A stretch of 64,000 bases of DNA from Gammaproteobacteria bacterium (lineage in GTDB: Bacteria > Pseudomonadota > Gammaproteobacteria > JAJPIJ01), in assembly GCA_022071965.1 (NCBI GenBank), contig JAJVIQ010000021.1:216423-280422 (forward strand), in the 5' to 3' direction. The position numbers and the translations under genes were made by a program. Of this stretch, positions 26,383 to 35,001 are shown piece by piece. How positions within the stretch are numbered: the stretch's first letter is position 1; the number at the start of each line of letters is the position of its first letter. The notes under the pieces were generated by a model. That model was not told where the DNA came from. It saw only the letters and a list, made by a program, of their open reading frames with translations, and did not search any database.

Positions 26383-27226
26383 CCGGCGGTCGTTTCGCGC
26401 GTCGCCGTCCGACCGTGGGAAAGGCGGCGCAAGGCGCGAACAGCGGGCCGGGCGCGCGGATGGCGGCTCATGTGCCGGGGCTCGTCCCGTCGGCGAGATC
26501 CGCAGACTTGTGATGCGGCGGCCGTGTCATCGCCGCCGCAGCGAGCCGGAAGTTGGCTTCAAAGTCGAGGACCAGCATGGCCGGCGCCGCTGATCGCCGA
26601 CACGTCTCCAACGCGGCGGCTGCCGTGATCCCCGTGCGGGATCCGCAGACTGCGATCCGGGAAACGGCGTCGTAATGGTCGTGCCGCACTGCCGTGATTC
26701 AGGCCAGGGCGGCGACAAACAGCGCGTTCAGAAGTCGGGACGGCATGGCGTGATCCGCGACGCCCATGGGGCGTGACGTCGCACGCGTCGTTGTTCGGCA
26801 CCGCTGTCGCCCGCATTGCGGACCGGCTGATCGCGCTGAGTATCCGCCGGACGGGACCGAGAAGAAGGACGGAGACTTCGTCGGAATCTCATCCGTTCAT
26901 CGTTATGACATCGTCCCGACTATCAGCCGAAATCCTCCCGCAAATGTACGCATCACTGCCGGATTCGAGCACGGCGCCATCGCAGGAAATTCCCGCAAGC
27001 TTCTAATTACACGCGGCATGTTGGTGTTCAACGAGAGCGCCGATAGCGCCAATGGTGCAATGCAGTTGGCTGTATTGACAGTGCAGGCGGCAAGCGCCTC
27101 AATGCCGGTCACGTCCTCGCGGCGCGGTCCCGCAGTCGGCGGCGAACGTTCGCGACGGAGCGCACAGGTCGAGTAGAGGGGCAGGACAAATCGTCGATAG
27201 CCACATCAACGTGGGGGAGAAGAGCA
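26383..27226. other. 844-base stretch between the cytochrome c and PQQ dehydrogenase genes
   Basis: No frame here has family-like sequence, a good ribosome site and sensible codon use together. The middle part (about 26880-27060) is visibly less GC-rich than its surroundings. Small hairpins occur, such as AGGCG-GCAAG-CGCCT near 27085. The right end should hold the promoter of the PQQ dehydrogenase gene, which has a strong GGGGAGAAG ribosome site. The stretch may be a decayed gene or regulatory spacer. Confidence 0.4.
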
Positions 27227-28615
27227 ATGCAAAAGAGGTCCTCATCGCTTGCAATCATGTTGTGCGCCTTTGCGCTGCCGGTCAGCGCAGGGCAGGTCGC
27301 CAAGTCTGTCGACGAGGTCGGACAGACGGGCGGCGCGCTTCCGGGGCAACCGAAGATTCAACTCGTCAAGGTGGCGGATGGTTTCAACGATCCGGTCAAT
27401 GTCACCAATGCCGGCGACGGGTCGGGGCGGCTGTTCGTCGTCGAGCGCGTCGGGCGTGTCAAGGTCGTCGACAAGGGCGGAAAGGTGTTGCCCGAGCCGT
27501 TCCTCGACCTGACGACCATCAATCCCATTGGTGGGGACGTGCTCAGCCAGTTCATGGAACAGGGGCTGTTCGACATCGTCTTCCATCCGGAATACGAGAA
27601 GAACGGCTATTTCTACGTTCACTACATCTCGCTGCCGTACGCGGGCGACGCGATGATCGTGCGATTCAACGTGTCGAAGGACGATCCGAACAAGGCCGAC
27701 CCGAAGAGCTCGAAGGTTATCATGCACATCGAGCAGCCCTACTACAATCACCTCGGTGGCGGCATGGCCTTTGGCCCGGATGGATACCTGTACATCGGCA
27801 AGGGTGACGGCGGCTGGGAGGGCGATCCGCTGAACGCGGGTCAGGATCTCGGTCAGCTGCACGGCAAGATCCTCCGCATCGACGTCAACACGCCGGACAG
27901 CGTGCCGTACGCGATCCCGGCATCGAACCCGTTCGCGGACAATCTCAGGGCCAAGCCGCGGTTGATGGAGTTGTTCGGGATCACGGAACCGGAGTTCGCG
28001 AAACTCCACACGTATGCAAGGCCGGAGATATGGGCATACGGGTTGCGCAACCCGTACGAGTTCGCGTTCGATCCGAAGACCGGGGATCTCTTCATCTCCG
28101 ATGTCGGCCAGAATCACTGGGAAGAGATCGATTTCCAGCCCGCCAAGAGCACTGGCGGCGAGAACTACGGATGGGACTCGAACATGGGCACGCGCTGCCA
28201 TCCGCTGCAGGAGGACAACAAGACGGCGCAGGCCGGAAAGGACTGCAGCCAGGTTGGTGTGCTGCCAGCGGCCGAGTATCCACATGACACGGGGTGCTCG
28301 GTGATGGGCTTCGGCGTCGCCAACTACGGCGGCATGGACGGTGTGTACCTGACCGGCGACTGGTGCAGCGGACGCGTGTTCGGTACGGGCCACGATGGCA
28401 AGAAGTGGCAGCTTCAGGAGTTGCTACATACGTCGCTCCAGTTCACTGCCGGTGGCTACGACGAGGAGGGCAACGTGCTGGCGGTCAACTGCAACTGTTT
28501 CTACACGACCGACAAGGGCCCCCTCGGCAACCCCCCGGGTGCCGTGTGGCGGGTCGTCGCGGCCGATGCGGTGCCGGCCGGTGCAGAGGTCGCGCCCGTC
28601 GCCGCCAAGCAGTAA
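27227..28615 (+). CDS. Secreted PQQ-dependent sugar dehydrogenase (soluble glucose/sorbosone dehydrogenase fold)
   Basis: A 462-residue beta-propeller oxidoreductase with a signal peptide (residues ~1-22, cut after VSAG). Family motifs are DGFNDPVNVTNAGDGSGRLF, QGLFDIVFHPEYEKNGYFYV, the HLGGGMAFGPDGYLYIGKGD block with the catalytic histidine, GQLHGKILRIDV, GLRNPYEFAFDP and DVGQNHWEEID. Several cysteines (RCHPLQ, DCSQ, GCSV, WCSG, CNCF) probably form disulfides, consistent with export. Such enzymes oxidise sugars or other polyols and aldehydes with PQQ and pass electrons to a cytochrome; a candidate cytochrome is encoded just upstream. The ebo genes eboABF follow 71 bases downstream. No PQQ biosynthesis genes are in the window. 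Confidence 0.93.
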   Translation: MQKRSSSLAIMLCAFALPVSAGQVAKSVDEVGQTGGALPGQPKIQLVKVADGFNDPVNVTNAGDGSGRLFVVERVGRVKVVDKGGKVLPEPFLDLTTINPIGGDVLSQFMEQGLFDIVFHPEYEKNGYFYVHYISLPYAGDAMIVRFNVSKDDPNKADPKSSKVIMHIEQPYYNHLGGGMAFGPDGYLYIGKGDGGWEGDPLNAGQDLGQLHGKILRIDVNTPDSVPYAIPASNPFADNLRAKPRLMELFGITEPEFAKLHTYARPEIWAYGLRNPYEFAFDPKTGDLFISDVGQNHWEEIDFQPAKSTGGENYGWDSNMGTRCHPLQEDNKTAQAGKDCSQVGVLPAAEYPHDTGCSVMGFGVANYGGMDGVYLTGDWCSGRVFGTGHDGKKWQLQELLHTSLQFTAGGYDEEGNVLAVNCNCFYTTDKGPLGNPPGAVWRVVAADAVPAGAEVAPVAAKQ

Positions 28616-28686
28616 CGCGCCCGTTTCCGCGGTGAGGACACCCCGTGGCGCAGCCATGCGTCACGGGGTGTCGCGCGAGGAGAGAC

Positions 28687-29400
28687 ATGCGAGGCCGACC
28701 GGTTCGGACCATTGGAGGTGTGGGGCTCACCGACCTCATCGACGCGGTCGACCGACTGCTGCGCGAGCTATCGGGTGCAGAGGTCGCCAGGTGGATCGCC
28801 GGTCGCATGCCGCCGACCCCTGGACTCGAAGGCTACCGCCTGGGCGCGCATTACGCGGCGGCCGGGCGGGTGCTGGACGATGCGCCGGCGGGCGAGGGAA
28901 TGGACGCCGGCCTGTGCGCTGCGATGACCGACGCGGGCGTCGAGCAACCGGCACGGTGGACGCTGCTGGATCTCTACCGGTACAGGCTGCTCGCGGACGC
29001 GCTGAATCAGGTCTCGCCAGATGAGCATCTCGGTGTCGTGCGGTCACTCTTTTGCAAGGGCGGCATTGGCGAGCAGCGCTCGCTGGTGCGCAGCCTCATC
29101 CTGCTGCCGGAGCCGGCTGCGTTTCTGCCGGTGGCCATCGAAGCCTGTCGCGGCAACGTGCTCGACGTCTTCATCGCGATGACCTGCGAGAACCGGTATC
29201 CCGCTTACTTCTTCCCGGACCTGAACTTCAACCAGATGGTCATGAAGGCGTTGTTCAACGGGGTGGCACTTGCGCGGATCGCGGGGCTGGCGCGGCGACG
29301 AACGAGGGAGCTCGCGCGCATGGCGGCGGACTATGCGACGGAGCGCCGCGCCGCGGGCCGTTCCATACCGAACGACATCGATATGATCATTGAGAACTAA
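28687..29400 (+). CDS. eboA: EboA-domain protein
   Basis: A 237-residue, mostly helical protein of the EboA family. Recognisable segments are RWTLLDLYRYRLLADAL, RSLFCKGGIGEQRSLVRSL, LPEPAAFLPVAIEACR and the strongly conserved MTCENRYPAYFFPDLNFNQMV (ENRYPA with FPDLNFNQMVLK-like continuation). No catalytic motif is known for the family. The start is the ATG right after GAGGAGAGAC, which is a strong ribosome site; an upstream in-frame ATG lacks one. It follows the PQQ dehydrogenase by 71 bases and precedes eboB by 13 bases. Confidence 0.9.
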   Translation: MRGRPVRTIGGVGLTDLIDAVDRLLRELSGAEVARWIAGRMPPTPGLEGYRLGAHYAAAGRVLDDAPAGEGMDAGLCAAMTDAGVEQPARWTLLDLYRYRLLADALNQVSPDEHLGVVRSLFCKGGIGEQRSLVRSLILLPEPAAFLPVAIEACRGNVLDVFIAMTCENRYPAYFFPDLNFNQMVMKALFNGVALARIAGLARRRTRELARMAADYATERRAAGRSIPNDIDMIIEN

Positions 29401-29413
29401 CGGGGAGACACCG

Positions 29414-30304
29414 ATGAGGATGTTCGACCATCACATTCATATGACGTCCCGTACGACGGATGACTACCAGGCGATGGCCGCAGCGGGCATCGTCGCCATC
29501 ATCGAACCGGCGTTCTGGGTGGGGCAGCCACGGCGCAACGTCGGCACCTTCGAGGACTATTTCCTCTCGCTCGTTGGCTGGGAACGCTTCCGCGCCGGGC
29601 AGTTCGGCATCCTGCACTTCTGCACCATCGGGCTGAATCCCAAGGAGACCAACAGCACCGAGATCGCCTCGGGCGTAATGGAACTGCTGCCGGATTTCCT
29701 GGAAAAGGAATCCGTTGTCGGCGTCGGCGAGGTCGGCTTCGACGACCAGACGCCCGAGGAGAAGCGATTCTTCGAGCAGCAGATGGATCTGGCGGTGGAG
29801 TTCAACCTGCCGGTGCTGATCCATACCCCGCATCGTGACAAGAAGGCCGGGACCAGGGTGACGCTCGACATCGTCCGGGCAAGCGGCATCGAACCGCAGC
29901 GCGTGCTGGTCGATCACAACACCGAGGATACGATCGAAATGGTCCTCGACGCCGGCTGCTGGGCCGGGCACTCGATCTATCCGCACACGAAGATGGACGA
30001 GCCGCGGATGGTCGCACTGCTGAGGAAGTACGGTACCGAGCGGATCACGATCAACAGTGCCGCCGATTGGGGGATCAGCGATCCCCTCAAGGTCCCCAAG
30101 ACCGCGCAGGCCATGCGCGAGGCCGGCTTCCCGGAGCGCGACATCGAGACGATCGTCTGGAGCAATCCGGTGGCGTTCTTCAGCCAGAGCGGGCGCCTCG
30201 ACCTCGGCGAGCATGCCGGGGATCAGCCGATCGACCAGCGGCAGCTGTGGGAGGGGAACTCGGTACTTCGCGGTCAGACACCGGTCGTCAAGATCGCCAG
30301 CTGA
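29414..30304 (+). CDS. eboB: EboB: TatD-like metal-dependent hydrolase
   Basis: A 296-residue TIM-barrel amidohydrolase. Metal-binding residues are the HxH of MFDHHIHMTS (residues ~5-8), the glutamate in GVGEVGFDDQ, histidines in LIHTPHRDK and LVDHNTEDT, and the aspartate in INSAADWGISD. All are intact, so it should be active. The substrate in the ebo pathway is unknown. The ATG follows a GGGGAGA ribosome site and lies 13 bases after eboA. eboF follows after 27 bases, so eboA-eboB-eboF is one transcript, perhaps led by the PQQ dehydrogenase gene. Confidence 0.92.
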   Translation: MRMFDHHIHMTSRTTDDYQAMAAAGIVAIIEPAFWVGQPRRNVGTFEDYFLSLVGWERFRAGQFGILHFCTIGLNPKETNSTEIASGVMELLPDFLEKESVVGVGEVGFDDQTPEEKRFFEQQMDLAVEFNLPVLIHTPHRDKKAGTRVTLDIVRASGIEPQRVLVDHNTEDTIEMVLDAGCWAGHSIYPHTKMDEPRMVALLRKYGTERITINSAADWGISDPLKVPKTAQAMREAGFPERDIETIVWSNPVAFFSQSGRLDLGEHAGDQPIDQRQLWEGNSVLRGQTPVVKIAS

Positions 30305-30331
30305 CGGCCGTCAACCGGCGAGAACGACAAT

Positions 30332-31747
30332 ATGCGGCCATTGCTGGTGCTGAATGTCGTCGGCCTGACGCCGTCGCTCATCGGTGCCGATACGCCTAAC
30401 CTGCAGTCGCTGATGGTCCGCGGCGGGATGCGTCCGCTGCGGACGGTTACGCCGGCGGTGACCTGCACGGTGCAGTCGACGTTTCTGACGGGACTGCCGC
30501 CATCGGGGCACGGCGTCGTCGGCAACGGATGGTACTTCCGGGACCTGTCGGAGATCTGGTTCTGGCGGCAATCCAACCGTCTCGTCGCCGGCGAGAAGCT
30601 GTGGGAGTCCGCGCGCGCCATCGACCCGGCATTCACCTGCGCGAACCTGTTCTGGTGGTACGACATGTACTCCTCGGCGGACATCGCCGTCACGCCGAGG
30701 CCGATGTATCCGGCCGACGGACGCAAGATCCCGGACATCCATACGACGCCGGCCGACTTGCGCGACGAGCTCAATGCTCGGCTGGGGATGTTCCCATTGT
30801 TCAACTTCTGGGGCCCGAAGGCCGATGTCGTCAGCAGCCGATGGATCGCCGACTGCGCCCGCCACATTATCGACAGCCGGCGTCCGACGCTGGCGCTGAT
30901 CTACCTGCCGCATCTCGACTACAACCTGCAGCGTCTCGGGCCCGACGCCCCCCGGATCGCCGCCGATGTACGGGCGATCGATGCGCTGTGCGGCCAGCTC
31001 ATCGACTGCGCCAATCGTCACGGCGCGGCGATCATCATCCTGTCGGAGTATGGCATCACGCCGGTTGATCGCCCGGTGCACATCAATCGCGCGCTGCGTG
31101 CGGCCGGGATGCTGGCCATTCGCGAGGAACTCGGGCGCGAGCTGCTCGACGCCGGGGCCTCGACCGCATTCGCGGTCGCCGATCATCAGGTGGCGCACAT
31201 CTACGTGAACCGGCCGGACCGGGTCACGCAGGTCAGGGAGATCGTCGAATCGCTGCCAGGCGTCGAGAAGGTGCTGGACGCGCACGCCAAGGCCTTGCAT
31301 GGCCTGGACCACCCACGCGCCGGCGAACTCGTGGCAATCAGCGACGCGCGCAGCTGGTTCACCTACTACTACTGGCAGGACGACGCCCGTGCGCCGGACT
31401 TCGCCCGTACCGTTGACATCCACCGCAAGCCTGGCTACGACCCCGTCGAGCTCTTCATCGATCCCACCATGGCGGTGCCCGTGGCGAGCATCGCGTGGCG
31501 GCTGATGAAGAGGAAGCTCGGCTTCCGAACGCTGATGGACATCATCCCGCTCGACGCGACGCTGGTCCGCGGATCGCACGGTCGCCTTACCGACGATGCC
31601 GACAAGGGGCCGCTGTTCATGTCATCGGAGCGCGACCTTCTGCCGAGTGGGGCGGTCGACGCATCCGCAGTCCGGGACCTGCTCCTGGCGCACGTATTCG
31701 GCGAATCACTCGCCGGCGGGGCGGCCGTCGGCGTGGGCTCGGGATGA
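30332..31747 (+). CDS. eboF: EboF: alkaline-phosphatase-superfamily (nucleotide pyrophosphatase-like) protein
   Basis: A 471-residue phosphodiesterase/pyrophosphatase-fold protein. The N-terminal LLVLNVVGLTPSLIG carries a residue set slightly unlike the usual DG-type metal motif. The nucleophile region is TPAVTCTVQSTFLTGLPPSGHGVVGNGWY with a central threonine. The YLPHLDYNLQRLGPDAP segment and ILSEYGITPV supply the second metal site, and FAVADHQVAHIYVN precedes the last part. The family hydrolyses phosphodiester or pyrophosphate bonds; its ebo substrate is unknown. It is the last gene of the plus-strand ebo block. Confidence 0.88.
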   Translation: MRPLLVLNVVGLTPSLIGADTPNLQSLMVRGGMRPLRTVTPAVTCTVQSTFLTGLPPSGHGVVGNGWYFRDLSEIWFWRQSNRLVAGEKLWESARAIDPAFTCANLFWWYDMYSSADIAVTPRPMYPADGRKIPDIHTTPADLRDELNARLGMFPLFNFWGPKADVVSSRWIADCARHIIDSRRPTLALIYLPHLDYNLQRLGPDAPRIAADVRAIDALCGQLIDCANRHGAAIIILSEYGITPVDRPVHINRALRAAGMLAIREELGRELLDAGASTAFAVADHQVAHIYVNRPDRVTQVREIVESLPGVEKVLDAHAKALHGLDHPRAGELVAISDARSWFTYYYWQDDARAPDFARTVDIHRKPGYDPVELFIDPTMAVPVASIAWRLMKRKLGFRTLMDIIPLDATLVRGSHGRLTDDADKGPLFMSSERDLLPSGAVDASAVRDLLLAHVFGESLAGGAAVGVGSG

Positions 31748-32506
31748 TCCGCCCGAGCCGGCACGCCGCCGAAGCCTTGCCCGTACGCTCCTCGAGGCCC
31801 TGGAGCTGCCCGACGAGAGTCCACGAGGTGATCGACAAATCGAGTCGGGATTGGGCAGATCATCCCGCAGTACCGGTTCTTGACGACTTGCAGGAGCCGC
31901 CGGCCGCATCGGTCTGCGGGCGCGCCGCGTGCTCCATGTGCGCGGAGTCCTGCCTTGCCGTCGCAATGTGACTCGGCACGTTGCCCGCCGACCTGGCGTG
32001 GCACCGGGGCGATCCCGCCACATATTCGTTGCGGGCTGTAACGACATACGAGTTCGCATGCCGAGTGAAAATACGGGAAAAACATTGAGGTGCTGCTGGG
32101 AATTGGGGGTCGTCCCGACTGCGCAGCCCCTCACGGAATGCCTGGCCATCCTGTGTGCCCGGCGTGATCACCCTCAACGCCCGAGACGGTGCAAATGTGT
32201 GTCCATCCCGACTCGCGTGGGCCATCTCCTCGTCCCGGTGCACACGCGCACATGACATGTTCATGCATGCGGAGCCCCCGGGAGCTGCCTTGCCAGGGGC
32301 GCATTCCCGGTGTTCCGCCTCGCCGCTTGAGCGGCGACTCTGCCGGGCCCCCTGGCGGTTGCGCTGGCGCGCGGGATCAATACGTCGCCCGAGGGCGTCG
32401 CAATCTGCGACACAAACTCAATATTCCTGGCGGGACTGCCGATAACGGCCCTGGAGTGAAGCCGTACCAGACCGAGTTTCATGCCCGGATTTCAGGAGGA
32501 GCCAAG
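31748..32506. other. 759-base stretch without a recognisable gene
   Basis: Frames on both strands here are short or compositionally odd (Arg/Pro-rich) and lack ribosome sites. The last ~15 bases hold an AGGAGGA ribosome site for the HDOD gene. The promoter of that gene must lie in this stretch, but I cannot pick a convincing -35/-10 pair. Confidence 0.4.
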
Positions 32507-33352
32507 ATGGCCAGTTCCGCAGCCGCCGTAGCCGAATCCATAGCCTCGCAGATCAAGATCCCGCCGCAGCCCGAGATCTTGAGGGTCGCGAAGCAGGAGG
32601 CCGCGAAGGAATTCCCCAACCTGCTCGCCATCGCCAAGGCCGTCCGGAAGGACCTGTCGCTGTCCGCGGGCGTCCTTACGATCGTCAACTCGCCGCAGTT
32701 GGCCCTGCCGACCAAGATCGCGTCGATCGCGCAGGCGGTGAGTTACCTCGGTCTGGAGCCGATGATCAGTCTGATCGCCACCGTGGAGCTGCGGCGCGCG
32801 TTCAGGCAGGTCGCCGGGTTGTCGATGGAACGCTTCTGGGACACGGCCACGGACGAGGCACGGCACGCCGCTTCAATCTCGCGGACTCTCGGCATAGGAA
32901 AGGCGGAGGAGATGTACACGGCCGGCTTGTTTCACGATTGCGGCATCCCCCTGCTTGCGCAAAGGTTCCCGGACTACAAGGCCGTGCTGCAGGAAGCGAA
33001 CGCGGCAGAGCGCTTCACGCAGGTGGAAGAGCGGGTGTACCAGACCAATCATGCTGTCGTGGGCTACTACCTGGCGCGCGCCTGGAATCTGCCGCCGGAC
33101 ATCTGTGAGGCGGTGCTGCATCATGACGACATCGAGGAGATCCTCGGCTGCGAGACCCGCAAGCGCGGCGCGCTCGCCTCGACCATCGCGATACTGAAGC
33201 TCGCCACGCATGTGAACGATCTCTACCGCCGGCGTCCGGAGCCTTCCTGGCAGAAGGTGAGGGAACTGGTCCTGGATTGCCTCGGGATCACGGAGTTCCA
33301 GTGCGAGGAGATCACCGCGGAGCTGATCGCGACGCAGGCCTCCTACAACTGA
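32507..33352 (+). CDS. HDOD-domain protein
   Basis: A 281-residue protein that is essentially one HDOD domain. Residues ~15-210 cover KIPPQPEILRVAKQEAAKEFPNLLAIAKAVRKD, then LSAGVLTIVNSPQL and the degenerate HD motif AGLFHDCGIPLLAQRFPDY. HDOD proteins are non-enzymatic signalling or scaffold proteins linked to c-di-GMP, twitching and chemotaxis control. The start was chosen for the perfect AGGAGGA at 32494-32500; longer upstream frames lack this. A dead GGDEF-EAL gene lies 240 bases downstream, hinting at a former c-di-GMP signalling locus. Confidence 0.92.
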   Translation: MASSAAAVAESIASQIKIPPQPEILRVAKQEAAKEFPNLLAIAKAVRKDLSLSAGVLTIVNSPQLALPTKIASIAQAVSYLGLEPMISLIATVELRRAFRQVAGLSMERFWDTATDEARHAASISRTLGIGKAEEMYTAGLFHDCGIPLLAQRFPDYKAVLQEANAAERFTQVEERVYQTNHAVVGYYLARAWNLPPDICEAVLHHDDIEEILGCETRKRGALASTIAILKLATHVNDLYRRRPEPSWQKVRELVLDCLGITEFQCEEITAELIATQASYN

Positions 33353-33592
33353 TCGGCCGGAACGGACCGGAATCATCGCGGATCGACGCGTCGCGGACGC
33401 CAGCTCACGAGTGACGCGGCGTCCCGCACGCTCTCCTTGCGGGCCCCGTTTCCGGGCATGTGAGAGACAGTCGACTCCTTGCGGGCTCACGATGGAGCAG
33501 GCGGCGCCTCGAGCATGCGTGCATCCGTGAACGATCCGAAGATCGCTGCGGTGATGGGGCGCCCGTCATCGCCGACGATGGCGCGTGGCGGG

Positions 33593-33880
33593 ATGACGAG
33601 AGATTTCCTTGTATATCGACATGACCGTCACGACGCGCGGACGCTGCTCCAGCACGCCGATTCAGCCATGAACGGGCCCAGGGAAACGGCGTGGAAAAAT
33701 GTCAGGTCCTTCACGGCGGAGCTAAACGGCGGCGCCGCCGTGCGCCGGGGGATGGCATCACGCCGGTGCCCGGAGCCGGATGAGAATGTGGAGACGGAAC
33801 GGCGGCTCGAGACGCTGCGCGACTGCCGTCGTGACGAGGTGCAGGGTCATCTCTGCCGCAGAGCGCCGCTGCACGGGGAC
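33593..33880 (+). pseudogene. GGDEF-EAL diguanylate cyclase/phosphodiesterase relic
   Basis: One short frame preserves two separate pieces of a GGDEF-EAL protein. The first is the end of the GGDEF domain: DARTLLQHADSAMN, then KNVRSFTAELNG, equivalent to the family's LL-HAD-AMY and Y-FFT-ELN blocks. It runs straight into the end of the EAL domain: NVETERRLETLRDCRRDEVQ followed by GHLCRRAPL, equivalent to GVETE-Q---L---GCDEVQGYLFSRP. Roughly 200 residues between these blocks are missing, and the signature GGDEF and EAL residues are gone. No start or stop fits a functional protein. Confidence 0.8.
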
Positions 33881-33932
33881 ATCGGCGTCATCGTGTCAGA
33901 GGACCAGCCGATGCCGGCATCGCGTGCGGAGA

Positions 33933-34658
33933 CTAAGGGAGATAATAGACGGGATTCGGCAGCTTGAAGGCCCGCTCGCAGTGTCCGCCGGTGAGATCGC
34001 TCAGTTGATCACCCATGCAGAGCACGATCCTCAACCCCCCGGCCGCCAGGCGCGCCCTCTCGGCCGCCTTGAACCGTGCGGCGCTCGTGAGCTTCGCCTC
34101 GCCGTCGGGATGAAGGATCAGTCCGTCGAAGCGGAATCCCGCCTCGCGCAGGTTCCGGGCAGTCGTCGCCCGCATCCGCTCACTGCGCCCCGAGAGGAAA
34201 TACACCTTCAACCCCAGTCGATTGGCGGCGCGAACCAGCTCCAGGGTAGGTTCGATGCCAGGTGAGACGCCCAAGGCCTGGTAGGCGAAGATGCCGCACG
34301 GCCCGTCGTGCAGATCGCAGGGACCGTGCAGAATGCGAGAGTAGTTGTTGAGCTTGTAGGCCGGCCAGTTCGACAGGGCCGTCTCGTCGATATCGAGGAC
34401 CACGGCGAGGTTCTTCGCCCCGCTTTCCGCCCGCGTCGCGATGTGGATCCGCGCCTCCGCGACCACCGCTTCGACGTCGCGAAGGTACATGCCGCTGTCG
34501 ATGTAGTCCGCGACCGCCCGCTCGGCCTCGTACAGCGGCATCGGCCGATGCGCGCAGCCCGGCGCCACGACAACCGCCGCCGTCACGACGGCGTGCATGA
34601 CGTAGCGCCGGAACAGGGCGAGCACCCGCAACGGCCCGGCACCGGGCTCAGCGGTCAT
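33933..34658 (-). CDS. HAD-family acid phosphatase (class B-like), secreted or membrane-anchored
   Basis: A 241-residue protein with an N-terminal hydrophobic segment (YVMHAVVTAAVVVAPGCAHR), a signal peptide possibly ending at a lipidated cysteine (APGC is a weak lipobox). The HAD nucleophile motif is VVLDIDETALSN (DxDxT). The later motifs are YFLSGRSERMR and LCMGDQLSDL. Plant and bacterial acid phosphatases of this group hydrolyse phosphomonoesters outside the cytoplasm. The chosen ATG overlaps the cupin gene end by 11 bases; an internal ATG at 34598 would remove the charged N-region but keep the signal. Confidence 0.8.
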   Translation of the reverse strand: MTAEPGAGPLRVLALFRRYVMHAVVTAAVVVAPGCAHRPMPLYEAERAVADYIDSGMYLRDVEAVVAEARIHIATRAESGAKNLAVVLDIDETALSNWPAYKLNNYSRILHGPCDLHDGPCGIFAYQALGVSPGIEPTLELVRAANRLGLKVYFLSGRSERMRATTARNLREAGFRFDGLILHPDGEAKLTSAARFKAAERARLAAGGLRIVLCMGDQLSDLTGGHCERAFKLPNPVYYLP

Positions 34659-35001
34659 AGATGGCGTAGAGCTTGCGCACCGGTTCGACGGTTTCCCAGG
34701 TGCCGGTGAACCCGGCCGGGATGACGAACGCATCGCCAGGGCCGAAGGCCTCGGCGTGGCCTTCTTCATCGGTGAGCACGATCCTGCCGGAGAGGATCAC
34801 GCAGAACTCCTCTTCCGTGTAGACGACCTCCCACTTGCCGGGGGTGGATTCCCACACACCGGTGAAGAAGTGATCGTCGGCGTCCGAGTGGTAATTGTAG
34901 AGCGTCGTTACCGGCGAACCGGCGAGGACACGCGTGGGCAGCGAGACCTCTGCCAGGGGCGTGTCGCGATCGAAGCGAATGATTCGGGCAGCCATGGTCA
35001 T
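34648..35001 (-). CDS. Cupin-domain protein (DUF861/EutQ-like)
   Basis: A 117-residue single cupin. The core is TGVWESTPGKWEVVYTEEEF with the conserved GKW motif, then CVILSGRIVLTDEEG, the GDAFVIPAGFTGTWET strand and a final KLYAIYD. This W- and E-rich variant belongs to the (S)-ureidoglycine aminohydrolase/EutQ-like cupin group, in which many members have no known function. It overlaps the downstream phosphatase gene, so the two are co-translated. Confidence 0.88.
   Translation of the reverse strand: MTMAARIIRFDRDTPLAEVSLPTRVLAGSPVTTLYNYHSDADDHFFTGVWESTPGKWEVVYTEEEFCVILSGRIVLTDEEGHAEAFGPGDAFVIPAGFTGTWETVEPVRKLYAIYDR

Noticed and set aside
27056-27064. A third TGCA-N-TGCA palindrome upstream of the PQQ dehydrogenase gene
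   Set aside because: One such site is expected by chance in a window of this size, and the gene is not related to PHA; it lies ~160 bases from the start.
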